Positions 29,724 through 39,390 of a stretch of DNA of 64,000 nucleotides are shown here, piece after piece (within the stretch, counting starts at the first letter, position 1; each line of letters begins with the position of its first letter). This stretch comes from Fredinandcohnia quinoae. GTDB taxonomy: Bacteria; Bacillota; Bacilli; Bacillales; Bacillaceae_L. The notes below the pieces were generated by a model, which did not search any database, was not told the origin of the DNA, and saw only the letters and a list, made by a program, of their open reading frames with translations. Position numbers and translations under genes: made by a program. The DNA lies in the NCBI RefSeq assembly GCF_022427965.1, contig NZ_JAKTTI010000016.1, forward strand, positions 24,505 through 88,504. The letters are read 5' to 3'.

Positions 29724-29797
29724 TGACGATATTGTCACGTTGTCTTGCCAGATTGTCATGTAAAACGTACGACTAGCGGAAAATCCAACCGTATAAT
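29724..29797 (+). promoter_or_regulatory. Promoter region of the Bce-type ABC transporter
   Basis: TGACGATATTGTCA (29724-29737) is a palindrome with TGAC/GTCA arms and is a candidate regulator site. It is followed by ATTGTCATGTAAAAC and a good -10, TATAAT (29792-29797), with no good -35. That fits activation by the response regulator. Confidence 0.5.
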
Positions 29798-29838
29798 AAA
29801 GCTATCATCAAGCAACAATTATAATTTGGAGGTACGTT

Positions 29839-30624
29839 ATGGATCAGTTGAATATAGGAGAAACCGTATTACAAGCACGAAATATCCACAAAACATATGG
29901 TAATAAAGGAAATGCACAGCATGTTTTAAAAGGAATAGATTTACGCGTCACCCGCAGTGAATTTGTCGGCATTATGGGCCCTTCCGGCTCAGGCAAGACG
30001 ACATTGCTTAACGTCTTAGCCACGATTGATCATACTACGGACGGAACGGTTTTAATCGATGACGCAGATATCTCCAAGCTGAGTAATACCGCGCTTTCCG
30101 CCTTTCGTCGCAACAAGCTGGGATTCATCTTCCAGGATTACAATCTACTGGACACGTTGACGGTGAAGGAAAATATACTGCTGCCGCTCTCCCTTAGCAA
30201 AATGAGCAAGCGGAAAGCGGAAAGCGAGTTCACAGCCATCGCCGATGTACTTGACATTAAAGCACTGTCGTACAAATATCCGCATGAAATATCAGGAGGC
30301 CAGAAACAACGGACAGCTGCCGGGCGCGCTCTGATTCACCAGCCTTCGATCGTGTTTGCGGACGAACCGACCGGTGCACTGGATTCCAAATCCGCTTCCT
30401 CGTTACTGGACGTGATGGAGAAGGTGAATCAGCAGCGAGGCGTCACAGTTGTCATGGTGACCCATGATCCGGTAGCCTCCAGCTATTGCAGCCGTGTTGT
30501 GTTTTTAAGAGATGGGAAGATTTATTCCGAGCTGTACCGAGGCGATAAAACAAGACATGCCTTCTTTAATGAAATTATGGACGTGCAGGCTGTACTGGGG
30601 GGCGACCATGTTGACAGTTTTTGA
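29839..30624 (+). CDS. ABC transporter ATPase (BceA-like)
   Basis: 261-aa MacB/BceA-class ATPase: Walker [11 protein letters not shown]-loop [16 protein letters not shown], signature ISGGQKQR, Walker [14 protein letters not shown]-loop VTHDP. Partner of the next gene. In characterised BceAB systems the pair removes peptide antibiotics such as bacitracin from lipid-cycle targets. AGGAGG-like (GGAGG) Shine-Dalgarno at the start. Confidence 0.9.
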   Translation: MDQLNIGETVLQARNIHKTYGNKGNAQHVLKGIDLRVTRSEFVGIMGPSGSGKTTLLNVLATIDHTTDGTVLIDDADISKLSNTALSAFRRNKLGFIFQDYNLLDTLTVKENILLPLSLSKMSKRKAESEFTAIADVLDIKALSYKYPHEISGGQKQRTAAGRALIHQPSIVFADEPTGALDSKSASSLLDVMEKVNQQRGVTVVMVTHDPVASSYCSRVVFLRDGKIYSELYRGDKTRHAFFNEIMDVQAVLGGDHVDSF

Positions 30625-32530
30625 ATTAGCGCTTCGCAGCATGCGGCAAAATGTGAAGCATTATTATTTGTACTTCTTTGCGCTGATCTTTAGTATGAGC
30701 CTGTATTTTGTCTTCACCTCACTACAGCACGATCAGGCTGTTCAGAATATGACAAATACGAGCGTTGTCTTCTTTCAAATTGCGGGAGTCATGCTGATTG
30801 TGATCGTTGGGATCTTTACTGTCTCGGCCAATGGCATTTTCCTGCGTCGGCGCAGTCGAGAAATCGGACTATATCAGCTGATTGGTCTTTCCAAAGGCTG
30901 GGTAGCCCGATATCTAATAATCGAGAATATATTGCTTGGCTTGGGTGCACTACTTATTGCGATCATTTGCGGCGCGTTGATTTCAAGGTTGTTCGTCCTG
31001 ATTTTGCTGAATCTGCTCGGCTTAGAAGGGATTGTCGGCATCAGCTTCTCCGTAACAGCGGTTTTTAAAACGGCGATGGTCTATCTTCTCATCATCGTCA
31101 TCACTTCCATTCAGATGATGCTGACGGTTTATCGCAGCACCCTTCTGAATCTGTTTCAAGCTGACAAGCGGCCTGATCTCACTAAGCCGCCTAAAGCGGT
31201 GGCATCTGCTATTTTCGCCCTGCTCGGTCTGGCGCTGATTGGATACGGCTATGAATTATCGGGTCATATCGATAAAGAGTTATTCCCCAACGCACTATTG
31301 ATGCTCGGATCTATCGTTACAGGGACTTACTTATTGTTTCACGTTACGATCAGATGGTGCTTTTACCAGTTCCGCAAACGTAAAAATGGACACCTAGGCT
31401 TAACAAACAGCCTGTCGATGGCTCCGCTGATGCACCATACGAAAGCAAATGCCAACTCACTTGCCTTGATTACGTTGTTGTCGGCCATGACTATCACGCT
31501 GATTTCCATGGCTTACTCCTTCTACTACTCCGTAGAGCATGAGACTCGCCGTGATCTCCCTTATGATTTTATGTTTGAAAACGATCCGCAGGAGGCGCTG
31601 TCGTTCAAGATGGAGCTGGAGAAGGAAGGCATCGATGTTAATCACCACGTCGTTGAAGCAGTTCTGACGATGGGCATCATCCTTGATCCGAATGACGAAT
31701 CCTACAAGTTTGAAGAAAGTTTGTTATGGCTTCCAGCCGAACAGCTTAAACAAACAGGCGCAGACCTCATTGTGCCGCCAGATGGTGAAGCCATTTTGTA
31801 CGATGCTGGGGCCTCACTTGCCGGGGACTTAGATGAGCAGTCGAAGCGATATCCAACCGAAATAGAGCTGAAGCAGCATGGACAGACCGTTATGTATACA
31901 TTGAGGTCATTGAGGGAAAGGAACATCGTGAATTTAAATGCTCCCGGCAGTCAGCTGCTAGTGTCAGAAGCGACGATGGACAAAATCGCAGAACAAATGG
32001 CCGGTACGCCTAATTATAAAAAAATTCACTTTGATACGTATCAAGTTCCGGACAAGGAAGAGCTCGCCATAGCTTCCTCAATATACGAAAAATACGACAA
32101 TGACGAACCATTAAAGTATGATTACTATGCGCAGTACAAAAAAGTGCTGGAGCTGACAGGCTTGCTCATTTTCATCGCAGCTTTCCTTGGACTTGTCTTT
32201 TTGATTTCAACCGGCAGCATCTTGTACTTCAAGCAAATGACCGAAGCCGAGCAGGAAAAGCAAAGCTTTAAGACGTTGCGTCAGCTCGGGTTTGACGTGA
32301 ATATGATCATGAAAGGCATTATACGAAAGCAAGTGATCGTGTTCCTTCTCCCTCTATCGATCGGTATGCTGCATTCGATCTTTGCTATCAAGGCGGCTTC
32401 ATTTATGATCCGGTCGGACACCATGTTTCCGGCAACTATCGCCATGTCGAGTTACACGGTTATCTATTTTATATTCGCTCTGTTTACCATAGGCTACTAC
32501 CGCAACATTGTAAAAAGCGTTATGTCATAA
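30608..32530 (+). CDS. ABC transporter permease (BceB-like, FtsX fold)
   Basis: About 640 aa from ATG 30608, overlapping the ATPase gene by 17 bp. About ten helices in the BceB arrangement: one N-terminal, two groups of FtsX-type helices ([24 protein letters not shown] is the typical coupling segment) and a large extracellular domain (about residues 320-500) between TM7 and TM8. The large loop is the proposed drug-sensing part. The specificity (bacitracin, lantibiotic or other) cannot be read from sequence. A strong terminator follows. Confidence 0.88.
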   Translation: MLTVFELALRSMRQNVKHYYLYFFALIFSMSLYFVFTSLQHDQAVQNMTNTSVVFFQIAGVMLIVIVGIFTVSANGIFLRRRSREIGLYQLIGLSKGWVARYLIIENILLGLGALLIAIICGALISRLFVLILLNLLGLEGIVGISFSVTAVFKTAMVYLLIIVITSIQMMLTVYRSTLLNLFQADKRPDLTKPPKAVASAIFALLGLALIGYGYELSGHIDKELFPNALLMLGSIVTGTYLLFHVTIRWCFYQFRKRKNGHLGLTNSLSMAPLMHHTKANANSLALITLLSAMTITLISMAYSFYYSVEHETRRDLPYDFMFENDPQEALSFKMELEKEGIDVNHHVVEAVLTMGIILDPNDESYKFEESLLWLPAEQLKQTGADLIVPPDGEAILYDAGASLAGDLDEQSKRYPTEIELKQHGQTVMYTLRSLRERNIVNLNAPGSQLLVSEATMDKIAEQMAGTPNYKKIHFDTYQVPDKEELAIASSIYEKYDNDEPLKYDYYAQYKKVLELTGLLIFIAAFLGLVFLISTGSILYFKQMTEAEQEKQSFKTLRQLGFDVNMIMKGIIRKQVIVFLLPLSIGMLHSIFAIKAASFMIRSDTMFPATIAMSSYTVIYFIFALFTIGYYRNIVKSVMS

Positions 32531-32610
32531 CCATCACTTAAAGGTGGATAAACTATATGGGGTATCGCCAACATTTCGGACATTTTGTACGCTAAGCATA
32601 TTTCCAACCT

Positions 32611-32651
32611 AAAAAATCGATTCCTTATCGTACAGGGAATCGATTTTTTTG
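32611..32651 (+). terminator. Terminator of the Bce-type module
   Basis: AAAATCGATTCC pairs with GGAATCGATTTT around a ~11-nt loop, then T7. It marks the end of the inserted module, 40 bp before the right duplication. Confidence 0.9.
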
Positions 32652-32690
32652 TTTTACAATCGCGCTCGTTAACCATTGACCCGATTAAAG

Positions 32691-32885
32691 ATGCGGCAAT
32701 TTGTTGAAAATGATATGATTATGCCACTGCACTAGAAATGGCTGCAAGAGCATTTATGATTTCCGGATCGATTGCATTTGGACTCGTTATTTCGGAGGTT
32801 ATTAATCAAGTTACACGGAAAATAAGTTTGAAGAAACGTAATTAAGTAGTGCTGTGGATATCTACTCTTGAAAAAAGGAATGAAT
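32691..32885. repeat. Right copy of ~190-bp flanking duplication
   Basis: Diverged copy of 27686-27875: the last ~150 bp of the ThrE-type subunit gene as a non-functional fragment, its stop, and the spacer up to GGAATGAAT before the LacI-type gene. It contains an extra ATGAT that breaks the reading frame. Confidence 0.9.
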
Positions 32886-32888
32886 GCC

Positions 32889-33827
32889 ATGAAGCCAACA
32901 ATTAAAGATATTGCGAGATTAGCAAATGTTTCGATTACAACTGTTTCTAGAGTATTAAATGGTCATCCTTATGTTGCAAAGGATAAGCGAAAAAAGGTTG
33001 AGGAAGTTATTCAACAATTGGATTATAAGCAAAATACAAATGCGATACATCTAGTTAAGGGGAAGACGAATACGATTGCGGTGATTGTCCCTTATATTAA
33101 TCACCCTTTTTTCCAAACCCTTGTTGAAGGAATCATTGAAGAAGCGATTCAAAGTGGATATACACCTTTATTATGTCCTACTAATTATGATCCAAAGCTA
33201 GAAATGAATTATTTTCAAATGCTTAGATCGAAACAAATTGATGGAGTCATTCTTTGTTCACGAGCGAACGAATGGGATGTAATTATCCCATTTTTGCAAT
33301 ACGGTCCAATCGTCACCTGTGAATATACGGAGCATGATATTCCATGTGTGTATATTGATTATTATCAAACGTACAAAGACGCTCTTCACTATGTCCACAG
33401 CCAAGGCCATACTGAAATTGGATATAGTATCGGTCGGCATATGAGTATGAATACGAAAGAAAGACTACGGGCATATCGAGCTTTTTTGAATGAAACTGGA
33501 ATCGAACTTAATCCAGATTGGATAGTTTACGATTGTTTTTCAATGGAAGATGGGAAAAATATTGTAAGAGAGTTGGTTAATCTTGATTGTATCCCTTCGG
33601 TTATACTTGTGAATGGGGATGAAGTGGCAGCGGGTGTTCTTTTACAAGCAAAAAATGAAAATATATCAATTTCAGTCATTGGAGCAGATAATCAACCGAT
33701 ATCTGAAGTATTGAATATTTCAACAATCGATCAACATATTGAGGAAATAGGAAATATGGCATTTTCATTGTTTAAAAATGGAGGGACTTCAAAAATTCCG
33801 ATTAAGGCGGAGTTAATCGTACGTTAA
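32889..33827 (+). CDS. LacI-family transcriptional regulator
   Basis: About 312 aa. N-terminal LacI helix-turn-helix and hinge (PTIKDIARLANVSITTVSRVLNGHPYVA) and a periplasmic-binding-protein-like sensor domain. ATG 32889 is chosen: AAAAGGA lies 9 nt upstream and the family starts M-x-PTIKDIA. The TTG at 32868 and ATG at 32880 are upstream alternatives. No sugar genes are adjacent, so the target is unknown. The Bce module probably separated it from the exporter pair. Confidence 0.88.
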   Translation: MKPTIKDIARLANVSITTVSRVLNGHPYVAKDKRKKVEEVIQQLDYKQNTNAIHLVKGKTNTIAVIVPYINHPFFQTLVEGIIEEAIQSGYTPLLCPTNYDPKLEMNYFQMLRSKQIDGVILCSRANEWDVIIPFLQYGPIVTCEYTEHDIPCVYIDYYQTYKDALHYVHSQGHTEIGYSIGRHMSMNTKERLRAYRAFLNETGIELNPDWIVYDCFSMEDGKNIVRELVNLDCIPSVILVNGDEVAAGVLLQAKNENISISVIGADNQPISEVLNISTIDQHIEEIGNMAFSLFKNGGTSKIPIKAELIVR

Positions 33828-33850
33828 CAATTAAAAATCCCATCAATTAT

Positions 33851-33883
33851 TAAAAAAGCTTGTACACAAGCTTTTTTTTATTT
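33851..33883 (+). terminator. Terminator after LacI-type gene
   Basis: AAAAGCTTG, TACA loop, CAAGCTTTT, T-rich tail. Confidence 0.9.
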
Positions 33884-33950
33884 TCCTCTTGACCTGAAAA
33901 TGTTTTCATACTTTAGAACAAATGTATGAAGAACATTAGGAGGTTATAAA

Positions 33951-34262
33951 GTGGAAGAATTTAAGTTCGGGGAGTTTGAGATTGCTACACTTGAGGGTTT
34001 GTTTGAAATCGATAACAGTGGTATTCAATATGTCTATGGATCTTTGTTTCTCACGAATAAACGTTTGCTCCTTGTATCTAATCAACCTCTTGGTTTTAAA
34101 GAAAGCTATTCATTCTGGTTTAAAGACAAAGAAATACCTAATCTTGATCGGAAACAGCTTAAAGTTGGTAATGAGACAATCTGTTTAAGATGGATTAGGG
34201 AAGAGAAGTTAAGTCGTTTTTATCCCCTACTTGATAAAATTATTCGCATATATTGCAAATGA
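33951..34262 (+). CDS. Small PH/GRAM-like protein, unknown function
   Basis: 103 aa, no signal peptide. The stretch YGSLFLTNKRLLLVS resembles the beta-hairpin of bacterial PH-like/GRAM domains; the C-terminal WIREEKLSRFYPLLDKIIR would be the closing helix. GTG start after AGGAGG, own terminator. Function unknown. Confidence 0.6.
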   Translation: MEEFKFGEFEIATLEGLFEIDNSGIQYVYGSLFLTNKRLLLVSNQPLGFKESYSFWFKDKEIPNLDRKQLKVGNETICLRWIREEKLSRFYPLLDKIIRIYCK

Positions 34263-34360
34263 AAGGTGTAACAAGTGGATATTTGTTTCACTTTGTTTAA
34301 GAAGCCCCAAAGTGATTCCCAATTTGCCCTGTTACATTACCCGATGATGATGATATAGAA

Positions 34361-34392
34361 AAAAGAAAGCTTGGAAACAAGCTTTTTTTTCT
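34361..34392 (+). terminator. Terminator after PH-like gene
   Basis: AAAGCTTG, GAAA loop, CAAGCTTT, T8. Confidence 0.9.
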
Positions 34393-34503
34393 TCCTCTTA
34401 AACTATATATATACAAAAAACTTTATCAGAATAACATATTAGGTGGTAAAATATATATAAAACACCAAATGGTAGAATTTTTATAAACGGTGGAGGTTTA
34501 TAT

Positions 34504-35562
34504 ATGGAAGGTTTTAATAAAAAGGGGATCTTGATAAATAATCGAGTATTTAAGAAAGGTTTAATTTTAAGGACGATTGTAGGGATGGTACTAATGGGGG
34601 TAGTTACGGTATTACCATCAACTATCAGTGCAAAACAACAAGTACCGAAATCGGCAGTATTTGATTTGACAGATCAAGCAACAGAATTGATTCGTAATAA
34701 AAAATTACATAATGGGACCGTATTGCAATCCTTTGCTTTTGATAACAAAAATAAACATATCTATGTAGTACAATTAATGGAAGGAGGGCAAAGGCTCCGC
34801 GGAGAAAATAAAAAGGTAAGTGGTGAAACTAGGTCCTCAAATGGGGACTTAACACTGACTAAGTTGGATATGAAAGGGAATAAATTAGGCTATATGTTCC
34901 TAAAGGGATTTGGTCATGGTGTGCAAATTGGTGTAGAAACTGTTGGTATCACACCGTATTTATGGACGGAGACAGATTCAAAGGCTGGATGGGGAACTCA
35001 GCTTGCGAGATTTAAATTTAGGAATGGGGCTGTATTGACTCCTAATTCATCTGCGGTAGAAAAGCATAGACTCATAGAAGGAGCTAATCGTACAACCGTT
35101 AATATTGATCCTATCAATAAGCTGTTAACAATGCGTTATCAGTTAGGCGGATCTTTTCGTTTCGGAGTATATGATTTAGATGATGTCAAACAAGGTAAAT
35201 ATACTCCTCTAGCAGATGTCCCACAACCACCCATGGGGATATTCCAAGGCTTTGCTTCTTATGGCGGGTATTTATATTTGTTAGATGGTAGTGCATATGG
35301 CAATAATGGTTCAGTTAAGCCAAACGGAAATACATATATTACATCGGTAGATTTAAATACTGGTAAAGTTGTAGAAAGAAAGCTTTTCAAGGGTGGCAAC
35401 AATCTCACATTTAGGGAACCAGAAGGATTGGCCATACGTATTCCAGATTTAAAACATCCTAACAAGGCACATTTAAGTGTTGGTTTTGCTTCTAATTCCA
35501 GCCCAAAAAGGTTGAGCAATATTTATTATGTAGATAAACTTGTTCCCGGAAAAAGTAAGTAG
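34504..35562 (+). CDS. Secreted TagC/P68-RBP-like beta-propeller protein
   Basis: 352 aa with an N-terminal signal or anchor (about 18-43, positively charged start, then hydrophobic, ending STISAKQQ). The body has the conserved pattern of the P68 receptor-binding-protein/TagC-like propeller: TVLQSFAFDNKNKHIYVVQ, GDLTLTKLDMKGNKLGYMFLKGFGHGVQIGVE, PYLWTETD, REPEGLAIR. Such proteins are often annotated teichoic acid biosynthesis protein C, but no enzymatic role is established. GGTGGAGG Shine-Dalgarno 8 nt upstream. Monocistronic. Confidence 0.7.
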   Translation: MEGFNKKGILINNRVFKKGLILRTIVGMVLMGVVTVLPSTISAKQQVPKSAVFDLTDQATELIRNKKLHNGTVLQSFAFDNKNKHIYVVQLMEGGQRLRGENKKVSGETRSSNGDLTLTKLDMKGNKLGYMFLKGFGHGVQIGVETVGITPYLWTETDSKAGWGTQLARFKFRNGAVLTPNSSAVEKHRLIEGANRTTVNIDPINKLLTMRYQLGGSFRFGVYDLDDVKQGKYTPLADVPQPPMGIFQGFASYGGYLYLLDGSAYGNNGSVKPNGNTYITSVDLNTGKVVERKLFKGGNNLTFREPEGLAIRIPDLKHPNKAHLSVGFASNSSPKRLSNIYYVDKLVPGKSK

Positions 35563-35598
35563 AACTAAATTTATTTCCCATGTACATATACTTTATAG

Positions 35599-35637
35599 AA
35601 GATAGGTGTTAACCCAATTAATTAACACCTATCTATA
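35599..35637. terminator. Terminator between TagC-like and GNAT genes
   Basis: GATAGGTGTTAA pairs with TTAACACCTATC around a ~10-nt loop, between convergent genes. Confidence 0.8.
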
Positions 35638-35640
35638 CCA

Positions 35641-36174
35641 TTATTTTAATTCCTCTTTTAAAATTCCATAGTAATGAAGGTCAACTGATTTGCCCCATTT
35701 TATAACATGATTGCGAAGGGTGCCTTCATGCTTCATACCGATTTTCTCCATAATTCTCCATGAGCCAGGATTATCAGTAAAAGCCGCAGCAAAGACTTTT
35801 TGTAGGCCAAATTCATCAAACCCATATCGAATGACAGCTTTTGCTGCCTCTGTTCCATAGCCTTTTCCCCAATAGGGTTTTCCAATCCAATAGGCAAGTT
35901 CTCCTCGTTTATGTTCGGTATTGTTTCCAATACTCATCGTTCCAATCAAAGATGAAGAGGATTTTTCGATAATTGCAAATGTGGCCATTTTGTTTTCCTT
36001 TTCTGCTTCTAGCATACTCTTAATAAATGGAGCTGCAGATCCTTCAGGGTACGGATGGGGAATATTCAATGTTGTTTTTGCAATATCATAGTCGCTTGCT
36101 AATTCCTCAACTCGCTCAGCATCCTCTATCTTAAGTGAACGAAGTAAAAGTCTCTCTGTCTCTATCCTTTTCAT
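35641..36174 (-). CDS. RimJ/RimL-type GNAT acetyltransferase
   Basis: 177 aa. Starts RIETERLLLRSLKIEDAE, the usual beginning of RimJ/RimL-like GNATs, and holds the acetyl-CoA motif GYWIGKPYWGKGYGTEAAKA in variant form (AYWIGKPYWGKGYGTE) and NPGSWRIMEKIGM. Probably an N-terminal or small-molecule acetyltransferase; the target is unknown. AGGAGG-type Shine-Dalgarno. Confidence 0.85.
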   Translation of the reverse strand: MKRIETERLLLRSLKIEDAERVEELASDYDIAKTTLNIPHPYPEGSAAPFIKSMLEAEKENKMATFAIIEKSSSSLIGTMSIGNNTEHKRGELAYWIGKPYWGKGYGTEAAKAVIRYGFDEFGLQKVFAAAFTDNPGSWRIMEKIGMKHEGTLRNHVIKWGKSVDLHYYGILKEELK

Positions 36175-36344
36175 TATGTAAACCTCCTATTAAAATGATT
36201 ACTAACATTTTATATTCGTAGGATTTGGAATACAATTATAATATTGCATTACATTATATAGAATTGACTCCTCATCCTTGCTTGCATTCTGCAACTCGAT
36301 TTTCATCTTATCTTCCTCTTTCATTATTTTAATTCTATTATACC

Positions 36345-36708
36345 GGTGCTCATGTCGGGTGAAACCAAGGGCCAGCAGTCACCATAGGTGTTGAATGGTG
36401 CCCTTGTCGGTTGAAACTAGGGGTTAGCGGTCACTATAGGTGTTGAATGGTGCCCATGTTGGGTGAAACCAGGGTCTGGCGGTCACCATAGGTAGCGAAT
36501 GGTTCCCGTATCGGTTGAAACTAGGGGTTAGCGGTCACCATAGGTGTTGAATGGTGCCCATGTTGGGTGAAACTAGGGTCCGGCGGTCACCATAGGTAGT
36601 GAATGGTGCCCATGTCGAGTGAAACTAGGGGTTAGCGGTCACTATAGGTGTTGAATGGTTCCCGTGTCGGTTGAAACCGGGGTCCATTGGTCACCATAAG
36701 TCCAATAG
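36345..36708. repeat. Intergenic array C: seven tandem 52-bp units
   Basis: Seven units start at 36345 and every 52 bp exactly to 36657. Each unit contains two related ~20-bp cores, GGTGCCCATGTCGGGTGAAA and GGTCACCATAGGTGTTGAAT, separated by 12 bp (consensus CTAGGGGTTAGC). Alternate units share variants, so a 104-bp higher-order period is visible. GC content is higher than the surroundings. It sits between two GNAT genes on the minus strand; no coding frame. Confidence 0.92.
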
Positions 36709-36806
36709 GGGCTCCTAGAAAAGACATATGTGAATGATTCATTAGCGATAAATCACTTTAAAATAAAATAAGGTGAGCCGATATGTTCGGCCACCTAATT
36801 TGATGT

Positions 36807-37637
36807 TTATAGTACAAATTCTTTAAATGGTAGATAAAAAACTGGATAATTTTCTAGCTGTTCAAAGCCTACTTTTTTCGCAATCGCAACCGAGTCTTTG
36901 CGAAAATCCTCTGTTGTCCAATGTGGAGTACCACCGCGTTGCAGACACTCATCAATAAATTTTCGTGCCATAGCAGTCGCAAGCCCCTTACCACGATGCT
37001 CTGTCTTGTATGTATTAATTCCGATTTCGTATTCGTTCTTACTTACAAAGACTGAAATACAGGAACCAATAACTTCAGACCCTTTCACGACAACGAAACC
37101 AAATCCCTTTTCGAAAAACATCTCAAGCGAATCCCAAAACTTTAAAATTTCATCTCGTATGACATTCTCGGAATCCTGTTCGATGACTGAATCATCAATT
37201 TGCATTACCTTATACCCATCGTTAATCTTCATTTCGCAGCGTTTATACCAGTCCTTATGAAAAATGAAAGGTACCCGTGCACCCTGGCTTAATTTCACAT
37301 ATTTAAAAATAGAAGCAATGGATTCGTCCCATTCATGATTCGGAAAAATTTCTAAGTTAAAATAGTCCTCTCCATTTTCAAGAGCTTCAGTTCTTATGTT
37401 AGATGCAATGAATGGCTCTAACTCCTCATTAAATCGCTGATTCCTGATATCCCCAACGAGAAAAAAGATCTCATTTTTTGCCCAAATGAATGCAGTTTTT
37501 GGCGAGAAGGGGTGATCAACAAAAACCGAGCCGAGATTATTTTTATTTATAACTCCGTTTATTACAGGGTGGTCTTCAAGACTAGGGAATAACGGCTTTA
37601 CGTTGTGAAATTCTTCAGGTTTTAATGTATATATCAT
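36807..37637 (-). CDS. GNAT-family acetyltransferase (PF12746-like)
   Basis: 276 aa. N-terminal half is a degenerate domain; the C-terminal half (about 165-260) has the acetyl-CoA site in YKTEHRGKGLATAMARKFID and the pattern GTPHWTTEDFRKDSVAIAKKVGFE. It resembles the two-domain GNAT acetyltransferase family found in Bacillus. Substrate unknown. It is bracketed by repeat arrays on both sides. Confidence 0.75.
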   Translation of the reverse strand: MIYTLKPEEFHNVKPLFPSLEDHPVINGVINKNNLGSVFVDHPFSPKTAFIWAKNEIFFLVGDIRNQRFNEELEPFIASNIRTEALENGEDYFNLEIFPNHEWDESIASIFKYVKLSQGARVPFIFHKDWYKRCEMKINDGYKVMQIDDSVIEQDSENVIRDEILKFWDSLEMFFEKGFGFVVVKGSEVIGSCISVFVSKNEYEIGINTYKTEHRGKGLATAMARKFIDECLQRGGTPHWTTEDFRKDSVAIAKKVGFEQLENYPVFYLPFKEFVL

Positions 37638-37835
37638 GTTCTACTTCCTCACAATCTGTATTGTATTTTGCTTCATAGAAAAACAATCAATACAGAAATG
37701 CATTACGTCTATTCGCTACAAAACACCCCCTTGAAAATTTGCTACTATTATATTCTGTAAATAAAATATAAATCCCTTTTAATCCAATATGAAATGTAAT
37801 TCTGATTTGGTAATTAGAAAAATAAAGTTGGCTAC

Positions 37836-37967
37836 ATTGCATTCCAGTGGCTAACGCCGAATTAAAATCCGTAACGGCGAATTCTGGACGCTACCGCCGA
37901 ATTAAATTCCGTAACGGCGAATTCTGGACGCTAACGCCGAATCCCTTCCTCTAAATAGCGAATTAAC
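37836..37967. repeat. Intergenic array B: six or seven units, exact 20-bp period
   Basis: Cores GCCGAATTA or GGCGAATTC start at 37856, 37876, 37896, 37916, 37936 and, as TAGCGAATTA, at 37956, all exactly 20 bp apart; 37836 may be a decayed first unit. GCC and GGC units alternate, giving a 40-bp higher-order repeat. Most cores are preceded by TAAC, as in array A at 24432. It lies between two minus-strand genes. Confidence 0.85.
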
Positions 37968-38016
37968 AAAACAAAATGGGATGTGAGCAGTGGTAGATCG
38001 GACATCCTGTTTTATC

Positions 38017-39390
38017 CTATAAAGATTTCTCCAGTTCAAACCAATACGTACAAAGAGTTTCCAAGCCTTTATCGAAATTTTCTAGGTGGAAATGCTCGTT
38101 TGGCGCATGGAAGTTTTCAGTAGGCAAACCAAAGCCCATTAATACGATTGGTGCGTGTAATACCTCATCTAATGTTGCGATGATTGGTAAGGAGCCGCCA
38201 CCACGAGTATAAGAGGTTGGTACACGATACACCGCTTCATATGCACGGCTTGCCGCTTGAATGGCAGGATGGTCAAATGGTGTTACATATGGTGCGCCTT
38301 TATCAAACACAGTGATATCCACTTCAACACCAGCTGGTTTGTTCACCTCGATATGCTGCTTTAACAGTTCAACAATTTCATCAGGATCCTGGTTAGGTAC
38401 AAGGCGACATGTGATTTTTGCATGGGCCTCCGCCGGAATAACTGTTTTGATTCCATCACCTTGGAATCCACCATAGATTCCATTCACATCAAGTGTCGGA
38501 CGGACCCAGGTTCTTTCAAGATAACTGTACCCTTTTTCTCCATAAAGGGCGGGTACACCTAATTCTTGTCGCTGCTTTTCCTCATCAAAGTTAAGATCTG
38601 AAAATGCCTGTTTCTCTTCATCAGTCAGAGATAGCACCTTTTCATAAAAGCCCTCAACGATTACTTCCCCATGCTCATTATGGAATGAATTGACCAATTG
38701 AACGAGAGCATTAATCGGATTGTGAATGCCACCGCCATACAGTCCGGAATGTAAGTCACCATTCGCACCCTTCACATCAATTTGAAGGCCGCATAATCCG
38801 CGAACCCCATAACATATCGTTGGCTTCCCGCGCTCCAGCATGCCAGTATCTGAAATCACAATTACATCTGCTGCTAGAAGCTCTTTGTTTTCTTCGACAA
38901 ATGCAGGTAAATTAGGACTTCCTACTTCTTCTTCACCCTCGATACAAAATTTGAAATTAAGAGGTAAAGCCCCTTCTGTCTTGAAAATGGCCTCCAATGC
39001 TTTCAAATGCATAAAGGTTTGCCCTTTATCATCACTAGCTCCCCTCGCATAAAGCTTTTCATCTCGGATATCAGGTTCAAACGGAGGGCTGTCCCATAAG
39101 TGAAGCGGGTCAACTGGTTGTACATCATAATGTCCATAGATAAGAATGGTCGGTTTCCCTTCTGCATGCAACCAATCCCCATATACAACCGGATGTCCTT
39201 TTGTAGGGTAGATCGTTACATTCTCCATCCCGATTTTTTTCAAAGCTGCTGCAACCCAAGATGCACCATGGCTGACATCTTCCTTATGATTAGGTAATGC
39301 ACTAATGCTTGGAATAGAAAGCAATTCAAAAAGCTCATTTAAATGAGCGTCTCGATTTTCTTTTAGATAGGTTTGGATATTATCGTTAAT
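38017..39390 (-). CDS. M20-family dipeptidase with apparent AUU start
   Basis: About 457 aa, metallopeptidase of the M20 dipeptidase (CNDP/PepV-like) class: ILIYGHYDVQP with the metal His, ARGASDDKGQTFMHLKA, CIEGEEEVGSPNLP with catalytic Glu pair, GFGLPTENFHAPNEHF. The family N-terminus (about 22 residues, NIQTYLKENRDAHLNELFE) is encoded in frame upstream of the first TTG (39324), but that stretch has no ATG, GTG or TTG. An ATT at 39390 lies 7 nt after a perfect GGGAGG and is the likely start. A sequencing or natural ATG-to-ATT change is the alternative. Confidence 0.85.
   Translation of the reverse strand: MNDNIQTYLKENRDAHLNELFELLSIPSISALPNHKEDVSHGASWVAAALKKIGMENVTIYPTKGHPVVYGDWLHAEGKPTILIYGHYDVQPVDPLHLWDSPPFEPDIRDEKLYARGASDDKGQTFMHLKALEAIFKTEGALPLNFKFCIEGEEEVGSPNLPAFVEENKELLAADVIVISDTGMLERGKPTICYGVRGLCGLQIDVKGANGDLHSGLYGGGIHNPINALVQLVNSFHNEHGEVIVEGFYEKVLSLTDEEKQAFSDLNFDEEKQRQELGVPALYGEKGYSYLERTWVRPTLDVNGIYGGFQGDGIKTVIPAEAHAKITCRLVPNQDPDEIVELLKQHIEVNKPAGVEVDITVFDKGAPYVTPFDHPAIQAASRAYEAVYRVPTSYTRGGGSLPIIATLDEVLHAPIVLMGFGLPTENFHAPNEHFHLENFDKGLETLCTYWFELEKSL

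Noticed and set aside
27686..32885. Transposon or insertion sequence carrying the Bce module
   Set aside because: No transposase or recombinase gene and no terminal inverted repeats; the flanks are copies of host DNA.
32868..32888. TTG start of the LacI-type regulator
   Set aside because: This stretch lies in the duplicated spacer; ATG 32889 matches the family start and Shine-Dalgarno spacing.
36345..36708. Coding repeat protein
   Set aside because: The 52-bp unit is not a multiple of three, so frame would shift each unit, and no long open frame spans it.
39332..39347. Palindrome GCTCATTTAAATGAGC as an operator
   Set aside because: It lies inside the M20 dipeptidase coding sequence (encoding part of AHLNEL) and is most simply explained by codons.
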